A stretch of 64,000 nt of DNA from DASRFA01 sp035651755 (lineage in GTDB: Bacteria > Desulfobacterota > Binatia > UBA12015), in assembly GCA_035651755.1 (NCBI GenBank), contig DASRFA010000047.1:1-64000 (forward strand), written 5' to 3'. The notes beneath the pieces are model-generated. The model worked only from the letters and a program-made list of their open reading frames with translations, did no database searches and was not told the origin of the DNA. The translations under genes were made by a program, and so were the position numbers. Shown here piece by piece: positions 1 through 7,871 of the stretch (positions are counted from its first letter, which is position 1; every line of letters begins with the position of its first letter).

Positions 1-1203
1 TGCATCCGCTCCGCCACGTACCTCATGCCGCTTGGACGAGAAATGTGGGCGGAACTTCAGAGACGCTACACTAGAGAGTGCCGCCAGTCAGTTGCGCTTT
101 CATGCCGCAGATACCGAGCCCGTATTGCAGTTGCCTGCGGAGCCGACCGAACCGGCGCACGACGACGATGGGGGCCAAACGCGCCATCGGCGACGACCGA
201 AGCGTCCGAGGTAAGTCGACAGGTCGTTGCTCAAGGAGCGCGTTAGACCGCTGAGGGTAGTGAAGGCGGGCGTTGTCTTCTTCCGTGCCATCGGTGCTGC
301 CTAGTGAGTGCGGAGACTGGATTGCGTTGACCGCACCTGCCCGCGTCCAGAACGCCTATTATCTCGTTGGCGTATCGGCATTGCGCAAAGATCCCGGCTG
401 GCTCATTGACCCTAGTTCAGGGCAGCACCATGATCGCCGGCCGTCTGGGTGTCGGGCCCACGTCAACAACCGCCGAAAGTTTCGCCCGGCGTGTGCGAGT
501 CAGTGTGCGAACTCAGCGGAATTGCCCAAATCTGAGTGCATCTGACCGAACTATCGGAACTCGAAAACTGAGTCAGATCGAAACGTTAACGTACCAGGCG
601 AAACAACCCGCAGAGATTCGAAGTCTGTCGCTCTATCCAACTGAGCTACGGGCGCGTACGAGAATCCGTACCACACGCGGCTCGACGGCACACCGTTCCG
701 CCAGTGGACGGAACGAGCGAGGCCCCGGACGTCGGTCGGATCCCGCTCAGCGACGGTCGAGCGTGACGTCGCTCACGAAACCACCTGAACGATGGCCTTG
801 ATACGGTCCGGCGTCGCGGAGCTCGCGTCCGAAATGATCTTGGCCCGGAATCTTCACAATGCCCGAAGACGGTGAGGTGATCCGAACGGCGCTTCGCGAG
901 TCCACGATGCGGAGCTCGCCGACGAGATGGCCCTCGTCTTGGTTTCGAGGATCAGCGTCCGCTCGCCACCCGGTTGTGACGTCGCACCTCTCCCTTCGGC
1001 GCCGAAGTCGTGGTTCGCCGCGCCTCACATGGAGCGATGACACCGATCGGTCTCGCCTGGACGAATGACGGCCCTCGACGAGCCTCGCTGCCGGCGCCGG
1101 ACCCGACCGTCAACCTGCGACGAGCCCGTCCCCATAGGTAGTCGCCCGCGTCCATCGCGAGCGGGACCACGCGCCGCTGCGTCCGGTTACGACGGGACGT
1201 CCG
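1..1203. other. Gene-poor stretch, no supported CDS
   Basis: I see no convincing coding region here. Open frames on both strands are short, Arg/Ser-rich and lack family motifs, and none has a good ribosome binding site. The only recognisable element is a truncated tRNA at 613-655. The bases look less GC-rich than the rest of the window. Together with the tRNA fragment this suggests decayed or foreign DNA at the edge of an island, which is an inference. Confidence 0.5.
613..655 (-). pseudogene. 5' half of a tRNA-Arg(UCG), 3' half missing
   Basis: Read on the minus strand from 655, the sequence gives a 7-base acceptor strand GCGCCCG, then TA, a D-arm GCTC-AGTTGGATA-GAGC, and an anticodon arm ACAGA-CTTCGAA-TCT. 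U33, anticodon UCG (Arg, codon CGA) and A37 are all in the right places. The match stops inside the 3' side of the anticodon stem: the next bases are CT where GT is needed. No T-arm and no CGGGCGC acceptor complement follows. This is a truncated tRNA, probably not functional. Breakage at the anticodon arm is where many tyrosine integrases cut, so it may be an attachment scar, but no integrase is visible nearby. Confidence 0.7.
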
Positions 1204-1479
1204 CTACGACGACCTCGAGTTCACCGCGACCCAATGCCGGATCGCTCGGGCGGTCGCAGCCTCTTCCTTCAGGTCCCCGACTGCATCCTCGCGGCGATCG
1301 AAGGATCGGAGGCTTTCCAAGGAGCTGTCCTGCTCCTCGCCGCTGAGGATCCGCAAGGCGACCGCCAATGCATCCTTTCCGAGCCTGCTCAGGAGCTTTT
1401 CGCGCTCGGCGTCGTCGAGCATCGGACGCTTTGCCAGATACGAGAGGATCGAGGCCTCATACGGGGAGAATGACTTCAT
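1204..1479 (-). CDS. Small helical protein, last gene of the protease operon
   Basis: A 91-residue protein not assigned to any family I know. The start at 1479 is preferred over an ATG at 1485 because GAAGGA lies five bases upstream. The N-terminal 50 residues look like a compact alpha-helical domain (begins MKSFSPYEASIL, then a DDAEREKLLSRL helix). The C-terminal third is charged and less ordered and may be a frame-shifted or truncated end. It follows the nitrilase-fold gene by 39 bases on the same strand, so it probably belongs to the same transcript. A small helical partner would suit an adaptor or effector-associated domain, but that is only an inference. Confidence 0.5.
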   Translation of the reverse strand: MKSFSPYEASILSYLAKRPMLDDAEREKLLSRLGKDALAVALRILSGEEQDSSLESLRSFDRREDAVGDLKEEAATARAIRHWVAVNSRSS

Positions 1480-1518
1480 CCGCATCCTTCATACCACCTG
1501 CGCCGAGCCAGGAACACC

Positions 1519-3180
1519 CTAATCCGTATCGACGAACACGACGCCCGACAGGACCGGGAAGCCCGCGACACCGCCATCGTCGCGGCCGTCCGCGGTCCAC
1601 TCGGTCGCCCGCTCCTCCGTGAGGCTGATCACTGCCGCGTCCTTGTCCGGCGGGAGCTCGATCTCCTCGGCCGGGCCGCTGCGTGCGTCTCGCCACATCG
1701 CAATGACGCGCGACCTGGATACTCCCGACCCCGCACGGCTCAGCTCGCTCATGCCGATGCTCGTCACCGTCAGCACCGAAGAGCCGGGATCGTCGGCGAG
1801 GACGCTCGCATAGCGGCTCGGCCAGCGGTTGCCGAGCTGCGGTCCGTCCATGAGAAGCGCGATGACGAGGTTCGGTCCGATCGCCCGCACGAGGTTCGAG
1901 ATCGGCTCTTGGCGCGCGAGGTCCTCGCAGATGAGCACGCAGAACGCGAGCCACGGGTAGCAGACGTTGATGGTCACCTCGCGGCGATGAATCCGGATGT
2001 CTTCCCACCATTGTACGTTGGGGTCGAGCCGCCCGCCGAGCGAGTATTGACGGAGCTGCGACCGATCCAGCCGCCACGGATGATGCTTGTCCTGCTCGTA
2101 GGCTACGCCCATTCCGCCGGCGACCGGGCTGGAGACCGAGACGTAGTTGCGTCCCGGGCCCTCGCCCGACGCCTGTCGTCGGACGCCGCAAACCAGCAGC
2201 GCGCCTTCCTGAGCCGCCACCTTCGCGACTTGCCGATACTCCATCTCGTCGAGAGACAGCTCGGGAAAGATGACTCCGTCGATCTCGCCGACGAGTGATC
2301 GCGCGTTGTCGATCAGACGCTGCAAGTGCTTGGCGGGCTCTCCCCCGCTCGAGGGTGGGTCGAAGCAGAAGCACGCGCGACCCGCGTCGGGACGCGACGC
2401 CACGCCGAAAGAGGTCGGCGTGACGCGATTCGGCCACGGCACGAGGAGGATGTTCAGCTTGTGGCTCGCACTCCCTTTGAACGCCGGCCAGAACGACCAC
2501 TTGGGTATGACGTCTCCCGTCGGACACAGAGCAACGTGGTGGGTCATCGATCGCAGCGTCAGGCCGGTCTGGGGCGTGTGCATCTTGGGCAGCACACGGG
2601 CGCGCGAAGGGTGGATGCCGCGGCACAGCGTCGCGCTGCCGAAATCGTGCTCGCTATCGAGGAGCGCGCTGTAGGCCTCGCTTTCGAATGCATCCATCCG
2701 GCGATGAGTCGCGGGCACGCCTGCGCCTGCACACGCACAGTCGGAGGCCGCGAGGAGCCCGAGCACCGCCCGACAGAGCGGCGGCTCGTCTCGGATCGCA
2801 GACAGCGGTCGGTCGGAGGCCGCGAGGACGGCGTCCCACCATTCGATGAGCTGCGACGGGACCGCGGCGCCGCACTTCGCCCAATCCTCCCCGACCGTCT
2901 CAACCGTCTTCACCCAAGAGGCGCGCTCTTTCGGCAAGCAGCCGAGACCGGCGGCATAGGCACCCGATTCGCGCAGGAGGGAGGCGATCAGCGCAAACGT
3001 GTCGGGCGGCCATGACGGCAACCGCCGCGCCTTCCAAAGCTCTGGTGCGAGATACTGCAGGTATTCCGCGATCGTCGTGTCCGTCGGGGCAGCGCTGGTG
3101 CTAGGACGTGGATCGCTGCTCGGCGAGCCGCCGTTCGGCGGAGCGGGATTTGCCGGGTCGGCGTGGAACGTCTCGCTCAT
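1519..3180 (-). CDS. Nitrilase-superfamily (CN-hydrolase) enzyme with N-terminal helical extension
   Basis: A 553-residue protein. The C-terminal half (about 240-545) shows the nitrilase Glu-Lys-Cys triad: E307 in VIFPELS, K365 in YEQDKHHP and C418 in VLICEDLAR. The family hydrolyses or transfers carbon-nitrogen bonds of amides and nitriles; the substrate here cannot be told. The first 30 residues are Pro/Ser-rich and disordered. Residues 35-220 form a Trp- and Cys-containing helical region I do not recognise. There is no signal peptide, so it is predicted cytoplasmic. The ATG overlaps the stop of the upstream SGNH gene as ATGA, implying translational coupling. A longer in-frame upstream extension is rejected because it runs through the esterase gene. 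Confidence 0.8.
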   Translation of the reverse strand: MSETFHADPANPAPPNGGSPSSDPRPSTSAAPTDTTIAEYLQYLAPELWKARRLPSWPPDTFALIASLLRESGAYAAGLGCLPKERASWVKTVETVGEDWAKCGAAVPSQLIEWWDAVLAASDRPLSAIRDEPPLCRAVLGLLAASDCACAGAGVPATHRRMDAFESEAYSALLDSEHDFGSATLCRGIHPSRARVLPKMHTPQTGLTLRSMTHHVALCPTGDVIPKWSFWPAFKGSASHKLNILLVPWPNRVTPTSFGVASRPDAGRACFCFDPPSSGGEPAKHLQRLIDNARSLVGEIDGVIFPELSLDEMEYRQVAKVAAQEGALLVCGVRRQASGEGPGRNYVSVSSPVAGGMGVAYEQDKHHPWRLDRSQLRQYSLGGRLDPNVQWWEDIRIHRREVTINVCYPWLAFCVLICEDLARQEPISNLVRAIGPNLVIALLMDGPQLGNRWPSRYASVLADDPGSSVLTVTSIGMSELSRAGSGVSRSRVIAMWRDARSGPAEEIELPPDKDAAVISLTEERATEWTADGRDDGGVAGFPVLSGVVFVDTD

Positions 3181-4154
3181 GCCCGTCGGATCTCGTCGGC
3201 GAAGCGGCCCGCGACCGCGGCGAATCCGCGCTTCGTCGGATGGAGCTCGTTCGCCCACCAGGTCTTGTACGAGGGTCCATTCGACAGCGTGGACCGAAGG
3301 TCGATGTAATGGACGTGCTCGAAGCCGGGCGTCGCCGCGACGTCGTTCAGCATCGCGTTGAAGCGATCGATCAGCTTCCCAGCGATGCGCGTCGTCTCGT
3401 CGAGATCCTGGAACCCTTTCGTTCGGAAGCCGGGCTCGAGCCACGGACCGGGAAGCGGACCCCAGCCGCCGGCGAAGCCCCGACCGTCGGGAACGGGACG
3501 ATCGTAGCCGTGGATGAGAATCGGGAGCGCGGCGCCTACCCGCTCGCGGCAGAGCTTCGTCACGGCGGCGATGATCGTGACGTACGCATTCCGAATCCGA
3601 TGTTCCACGATTCCGCGGACTACGTCCTCGTTCAACCCGGGAGCCGGCGAGCTCGCGTGATCCAGTAGCATGGCGAACTCGTCGCCGGCGACGTCGTTTC
3701 CACCGCCGGACAGAAGGATCGCGGTGGGCACGACCGATTGACGAAGCAGCTTCTCGATCGTGCGCGCGAACTCCTCCAGCTGGCCCCCGCTGTACGCCAT
3801 GTCCTCGACGCGGTCACCTTTGTGCGCGACCGACTCCACGTCGTAGCCGTGCTCGTCCTCGAGCATCCGTAGGACGTCGTGCCAGGGGTAGTCGAACCAC
3901 GAGTCCCCCTCGGCGACGAGGACCCCGGTTCGCTGTGGTCCGCCGGCGGCGCGCACGAGCCGCGATGCGACTTCGACGACCCGGGGACGCGGCGGTGCGG
4001 CACGCTGGAGAGCCCGCGCCCGGCGGCGGAGCGACGCCGTCCGGAACCGCAGCACCTCGGCCGCCAGAGCTTCGCCGGCGGACTTTGCCCGTCGCGTCGT
4101 ACGGTCCGAGGAGGCCGCACGCTTCGAGCGCCGCTTCGCCTTCCGAGCTGCCAT
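3177..4154 (-). CDS. SGNH/GDSL-family hydrolase, predicted cytoplasmic
   Basis: A 325-residue protein. Block I is GDSW with nucleophile S85, block III is GGGND (151-154), and the C-terminal His is H305 in ANELHPT. The Asp of the usual DxxH is Asn302, a substitution that can be tolerated in this family. SGNH enzymes are esterases, lipases or thioesterases. The N-terminus is very basic (MAARKAKRRSKR) with no hydrophobic stretch, so export is unlikely. GAGGA lies five bases before the ATG. It starts 22 bases after the protease gene upstream and overlaps the next gene by four bases. The Lys/Arg tail could bind nucleic acid or an acidic partner (inference). Confidence 0.82.
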   Translation of the reverse strand: MAARKAKRRSKRAASSDRTTRRAKSAGEALAAEVLRFRTASLRRRARALQRAAPPRPRVVEVASRLVRAAGGPQRTGVLVAEGDSWFDYPWHDVLRMLEDEHGYDVESVAHKGDRVEDMAYSGGQLEEFARTIEKLLRQSVVPTAILLSGGGNDVAGDEFAMLLDHASSPAPGLNEDVVRGIVEHRIRNAYVTIIAAVTKLCRERVGAALPILIHGYDRPVPDGRGFAGGWGPLPGPWLEPGFRTKGFQDLDETTRIAGKLIDRFNAMLNDVAATPGFEHVHYIDLRSTLSNGPSYKTWWANELHPTKRGFAAVAGRFADEIRRA

Positions 4155-4176
4155 GGTCGTCCTCGCGCGCGCCGCT

Positions 4177-5157
4177 TCAGCCGGCGGCGGGGATGCGGCC
4201 GGCCCACCAGGTGCTGCGCGTCACCGACTCCCCTTGGCACCCGGCGTCGGGACAGACCGTCGAAACATAGCAGTCTCCCTTCGCGACGAAATCCTGCTCA
4301 CCGCGGACGAGGATGCCTTCCACCACCTTCGTGCGTTGATCGAAGACCGGCGAGCCGGAGTTACCGCCGTACGTGTCGAGATTCGCGACGAAGAACGCGC
4401 GCCGGCGATTCTCGCGAACCCGCGCACCGCCGGCGAGCTTCGACGGCAGTCCACTCGGGTGACCGATCACGAACACTCGCCGATCGTCGGAGATCTTGCC
4501 CGCGTCCCGCACCCGCAGCGGAGCGCGCCCGACCACCGGCCGATCCAGCCGCACGAGCGCCCAGTCCGGCCCCGAATCGGCCTCCTCGCGCCCGAGGAGC
4601 GCGGCACCTCGATACACGTCGGCCGCATGGAACTCGGTACGCGCGCGGTCGCGGTTCAGCATGCGAAACCCGAACACGAACCACGTCCGGCGCGCGGCCT
4701 TCGTGCTTCGCACGCAATGTCCCGCGGTGGCGATCACGTCGGGAGCGACGAGAAATCCGGTACAAAAGCATCCGAGCGGCTGCGCGGCGAACGTCTCGCC
4801 GGCGCATAGATCGTATTCCTCCTGGTAGGACGTCGTCGCGAGGCGAAACCGGCCGTCGCTCGTCCGTCGCAGCTTGCCGTGTTCGACCAGCGCGGCGACG
4901 CTATCCGCGAGTCCCCTCAGCTCGGCTGACGTCACCTCGAAAAGGTCCTTTCGGCCGTCCGTTCCGTAGATCGCGCGTTGCCGCCGTCGGAGCGTCTGGA
5001 CCAGCTTCTCGGTCGAAACGCGCGCAAACGCGCCGGCCGCGCGCGTCTCGAGCGCACGCCCGGATCCGGACTTCGTTCCGCCACGCGCACGCCGGTCGAG
5101 CTCGGCGCGCAGAGCGGCCAGCTCGCCGCAGCAACAGCCTCGCCTCGTCTGCGCCAT
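4177..5157 (-). CDS. Trypsin-like serine protease (second of the pair)
   Basis: A 326-residue protein. Triad residues are H147 (TAGHC), D198 (DWALVRL) and S267 (GGNSGSP). The catalytic domain begins near residue 108. It is preceded by about 100 residues with an unusual CCC at 8-10, a basic coiled segment, and a motif of the type IYGTDGRKDLFEV that I associate with bacterial trypsin-like peptidases. No signal peptide is seen. The start at 5157 has GGAGGAGCGT before the ATG and leaves 11 bases after the upstream protease. A longer frame to 5289 would overlap that protease and is rejected. The GNSGSP oxyanion loop differs from the GDSGGP of its neighbour, so the two are not recent duplicates. 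Confidence 0.85.
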   Translation of the reverse strand: MAQTRRGCCCGELAALRAELDRRARGGTKSGSGRALETRAAGAFARVSTEKLVQTLRRRQRAIYGTDGRKDLFEVTSAELRGLADSVAALVEHGKLRRTSDGRFRLATTSYQEEYDLCAGETFAAQPLGCFCTGFLVAPDVIATAGHCVRSTKAARRTWFVFGFRMLNRDRARTEFHAADVYRGAALLGREEADSGPDWALVRLDRPVVGRAPLRVRDAGKISDDRRVFVIGHPSGLPSKLAGGARVRENRRRAFFVANLDTYGGNSGSPVFDQRTKVVEGILVRGEQDFVAKGDCYVSTVCPDAGCQGESVTRSTWWAGRIPAAG

Positions 5158-5168
5158 ACGCTCCTCCG

Positions 5169-6128
5169 CTATCCGAGGACAGACGTGATCCAGGCCTGGT
5201 AGCGATCGACGCGCGTGTAGATTCCCCCGTCGCCGCAGATCGTCGTGCCCGCGTCCGTACCACGCGACGTTACCCCAGCGAGGAGCCACGTCCCCCGATC
5301 GGCCACGTAAAGCGGGCCTCCGCTATCGCCGCGGCACGTGTCGCGATTCAGGAACGGCTTGCCCGCGACGATTTCGTTCCCGACGTGGCAACCGTAGACC
5401 GTGCCATCCTTGCGCCCGTTCACCTTCCCCTTGCACGCCACGGACACGATCGGCACGTCGACCTGGAGCTTGCGCCCGTAGCCCACCGTGCCGGCGAGAT
5501 CGGTCGTGCCGAATCCGACGGCGCGGGCGTCCTTCGCGCCGTCTATCATTTCGCCCGATGCGAGGTGCCGCGGCTTCACCCCGGAGACCGGCTTCTCGAG
5601 GATGAGCAGCATGAGATCGTTCGCGTACTTGCCCGTCCACCCCGGATGCCGAACGTGTCGGCTCACGCGGTACTCGCGTCCTCGTCCGTCGACGTCGTTT
5701 CCCACGAAGATGCGGGTATGCAGCTTCTTGCAGTGACCGGCCGTCAGCACCGCGTCCGGCGCGATCAGCGTGCCGGTGCAGCCCCACTCGTCGTCGTCGC
5801 CGACCGCGACGCAGTCCGCGAACTCCTTCCCCGCGACCACCGAGCCGCCGATGATGCGGGCGTTTCGCTTCGTCTTGCGCGCGAGCTCCCGGACGTTGGC
5901 GAGATATCTCGGGTCGTCCATCAGCCGTGGGCCCCGTGGCTTCTTCTCCTTTGGCCGCAAGCCGAGCGAGCGAGCATTCGCGCCGCCTAGAGCCACCGGC
6001 ATGGCGGCGAGCACGTGGCTTCGGAGCACCTCGACGTAGCCGCGATCGCTCGAGGCCTTTTCCGCCCGAGCGATGCCCTCCTTCACGAGCGCGTGCCGTC
6101 GAGCATCCGCAGAAGATCGTTCCGGCAT
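5169..6128 (-). CDS. Chymotrypsin-family (S1) protease with zymogen activation site
   Basis: A 319-residue S1 protease. Residues 92-95 are IIGG, preceded by Arg91, the classic zymogen cleavage site. Triad residues are H132 (TAGHC), D171 (NDLMLL) and S269 (GDSGGP). The residue six before the catalytic Ser is D263, giving trypsin-like Arg/Lys specificity, so the enzyme could activate itself or be activated by another trypsin-like protease. The 91-residue propeptide is charged and has no signal peptide. Cys pairs around the His and Ser loops are kept, which is odd for a cytoplasmic protein. AAGGA lies about eight bases before the ATG; the gene follows the subtilase by 21 bases. Confidence 0.9.
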   Translation of the reverse strand: MPERSSADARRHALVKEGIARAEKASSDRGYVEVLRSHVLAAMPVALGGANARSLGLRPKEKKPRGPRLMDDPRYLANVRELARKTKRNARIIGGSVVAGKEFADCVAVGDDDEWGCTGTLIAPDAVLTAGHCKKLHTRIFVGNDVDGRGREYRVSRHVRHPGWTGKYANDLMLLILEKPVSGVKPRHLASGEMIDGAKDARAVGFGTTDLAGTVGYGRKLQVDVPIVSVACKGKVNGRKDGTVYGCHVGNEIVAGKPFLNRDTCRGDSGGPLYVADRGTWLLAGVTSRGTDAGTTICGDGGIYTRVDRYQAWITSVLG

Positions 6129-6149
6129 GGTCCGTTCCTTTTCGGTCAG

Positions 6150-7745
6150 TCACACGGACTGGATGGCGCGCATGACGTCCACGAGGCCGTGTCCTTGGAA
6201 GTACGGCGCACGATGCAGGTCGGTCGCGGTCGAAACGAAGATGCGCTTCACGTCTTCGGGGCGACCGATGAATTCACGCCGGATCGAGAGAAACGCCGCG
6301 ATGACTCCGGACACGTGCGGGGCCGCCATGCTCGTGCCGCTGTCCTCGCGGTAGTAAGCGACCGCTGAGATGCCGTTCTGCCCGCCCGGTCGGCGACCAC
6401 CGCTCACGGCCCTGCGCTGGGCCGAATCGCACGAGATGATCTTCTCACCCGGCGCGAGCACATCGGGCTTCATGCGGCCGTCGCCGGTGGGCCCCTTGGA
6501 CGAGAAATACGACACGCCGTAGACGTGCGGCATCTCGCGGTGCGTCGAGCCCACCGTGATCGCGAGATCCGCGTTGCCCGGATCGTTGATCGTCAAATCC
6601 ATGCCGGCGGCGACCCGGCTCACGTCAGCGGTGGGGCTTTCGACGAAGCCGTAGCCGGAGTTGCCGGCGGCGACCACGACGACGACACCCGACTTCACCA
6701 GGCGATCGACCTCGACGCAGAGCGGGCTTTGCCCGCATGCGAACCATTCCGGCTCGAAGTCGTAGCCGACGCTCAAGTTCACCCCGTGCACGAACATGCG
6801 ACGGCCGTACCCGTTCAGCTGCTGGATGTACTCGAGGGCGGCGATGATCCCGCTCGCGCGGCCGGTCGCATCGTCTCGTCCCTCGCGATCCAGGACCTTG
6901 AGGCTCAAGAGCTTCGCGCGCGGCGCCATCCCCGCGATCGCACGCAACCGTGTGGTCGACTCGACGGGCTCTCCGCGCTCGTCGCGATGTCGCGTGGTCG
7001 CCAGGATACGGCCACCGCTCGTTTCGCCGCCGATGATGCCGGCGACGTGCGTGCCGTGACCGAACTCGTCGACGAGCGGAGCGTTTCGCGCCGACGTGAA
7101 ATCGCGATGGCGGAGCGGCTCGGGAAGGACGAGGTTTTTGTGCTTCTTGAAGTGCGGGTGGGTGCCATCGATGCCCGAATCGATCACCGCCCAGACGATG
7201 CCGTCGCCGAACGCGGCGAACGCATTGTGGGCGGCGTCCGCTTTTACGGTGCTCACCGATCGGTTGATGAGCCGCTTGAGCTTGAAGTCGGGCCAGATGT
7301 GGTAGATCGCGCGCTGCGAGCGCTCGGCATTCCCCTCGGCGGAATCCGTGCGAACAAGCTGGCGGATCGCTTCCGCGTCGAGCGACGCGAACACGTACTG
7401 CGCGCTGTCGACCTGAGGAGCCGCATCCTCCCACCGCACCGATTTCCGGGCCGCTACGATGCCCTCGATCATCTCGCGGACGCGTTTCCGTGCACGGTCT
7501 CGCCCGCCCTCGTAGTCGAGGTTCAGGTCGATGGTGACGGCGAAGATCTCGTCCTGCCGCTTGGGGTCGTTGAGCTTCTGCAGGAGCGGGATCGCGATGA
7601 CGGTCCGATCCAGGACCTTCGGCAGGAACCCCTTCTTCGCATCGCCCCCGTTCGGATCCGCGGGCAAGGGGCTCCGGGGCGTCGTCGGGCCGCGCGCCTT
7701 CGGAGGTGTCGCCCTGCGGGTCTTCGTCGTGCGGCGCTTCACCAT
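6150..7745 (-). CDS. Subtilase-family (S8) serine protease
   Basis: A 531-residue protein. Catalytic residues are D189 (VIDSGID), H230 (GHGTHVAG), oxyanion N362 (AAGNSG) and S472 (GTSMAAPHVSG), all intact. Residues 40-155 look like an I9-type inhibitory propeptide. The N-terminus is basic and Pro-rich (MVKRRTTKTRR) and lacks a secretion signal, unlike most subtilases. It is the promoter-proximal gene of the operon; a candidate sigma-70 promoter lies at 7774-7803. It could be secreted by an unrecognised route, but five consecutive operon enzymes without signals make a cytoplasmic role more likely. Confidence 0.9.
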   Translation of the reverse strand: MVKRRTTKTRRATPPKARGPTTPRSPLPADPNGGDAKKGFLPKVLDRTVIAIPLLQKLNDPKRQDEIFAVTIDLNLDYEGGRDRARKRVREMIEGIVAARKSVRWEDAAPQVDSAQYVFASLDAEAIRQLVRTDSAEGNAERSQRAIYHIWPDFKLKRLINRSVSTVKADAAHNAFAAFGDGIVWAVIDSGIDGTHPHFKKHKNLVLPEPLRHRDFTSARNAPLVDEFGHGTHVAGIIGGETSGGRILATTRHRDERGEPVESTTRLRAIAGMAPRAKLLSLKVLDREGRDDATGRASGIIAALEYIQQLNGYGRRMFVHGVNLSVGYDFEPEWFACGQSPLCVEVDRLVKSGVVVVVAAGNSGYGFVESPTADVSRVAAGMDLTINDPGNADLAITVGSTHREMPHVYGVSYFSSKGPTGDGRMKPDVLAPGEKIISCDSAQRRAVSGGRRPGGQNGISAVAYYREDSGTSMAAPHVSGVIAAFLSIRREFIGRPEDVKRIFVSTATDLHRAPYFQGHGLVDVMRAIQSV

Positions 7746-7773
7746 CGTGCGGCGGCTCTCGAACTGCCGCTAG

Positions 7774-7803
7774 ACACTACGACACGCCGGCAACCGTCGT
7801 CAA
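7774..7803 (-). promoter_or_regulatory. Candidate sigma-70 promoter of the protease operon
   Basis: On the minus strand TTGACG (7803-7798) and TAGTGT (7779-7774) are separated by 18 bases, about 30 bases upstream of the subtilase ATG. An AT-rich patch (AACAATTTTGTAC) lies just upstream. This is the only clear promoter-like signal between the peptidoglycan endopeptidase gene and the operon. Confidence 0.45.
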
Positions 7804-7871
7804 CAATTTTGTACGGACGCGCCGGCCCGCGGCAGCGCAAACTGCCGGGTCGAGCGGTCGGCGGTCCCCAG

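Noticed and set aside
613..655. Group I intron splitting the tRNA
   Set aside because: The match continues past the anticodon loop into the 3' stem, no intron core is seen, and no 3' exon was noticed.
773..853. Short protein-like C-terminal fragment followed by a GTGA overlap on the minus strand
   Set aside because: Only about 26 codons before an in-frame stop; suggestive of gene debris but too short to support.
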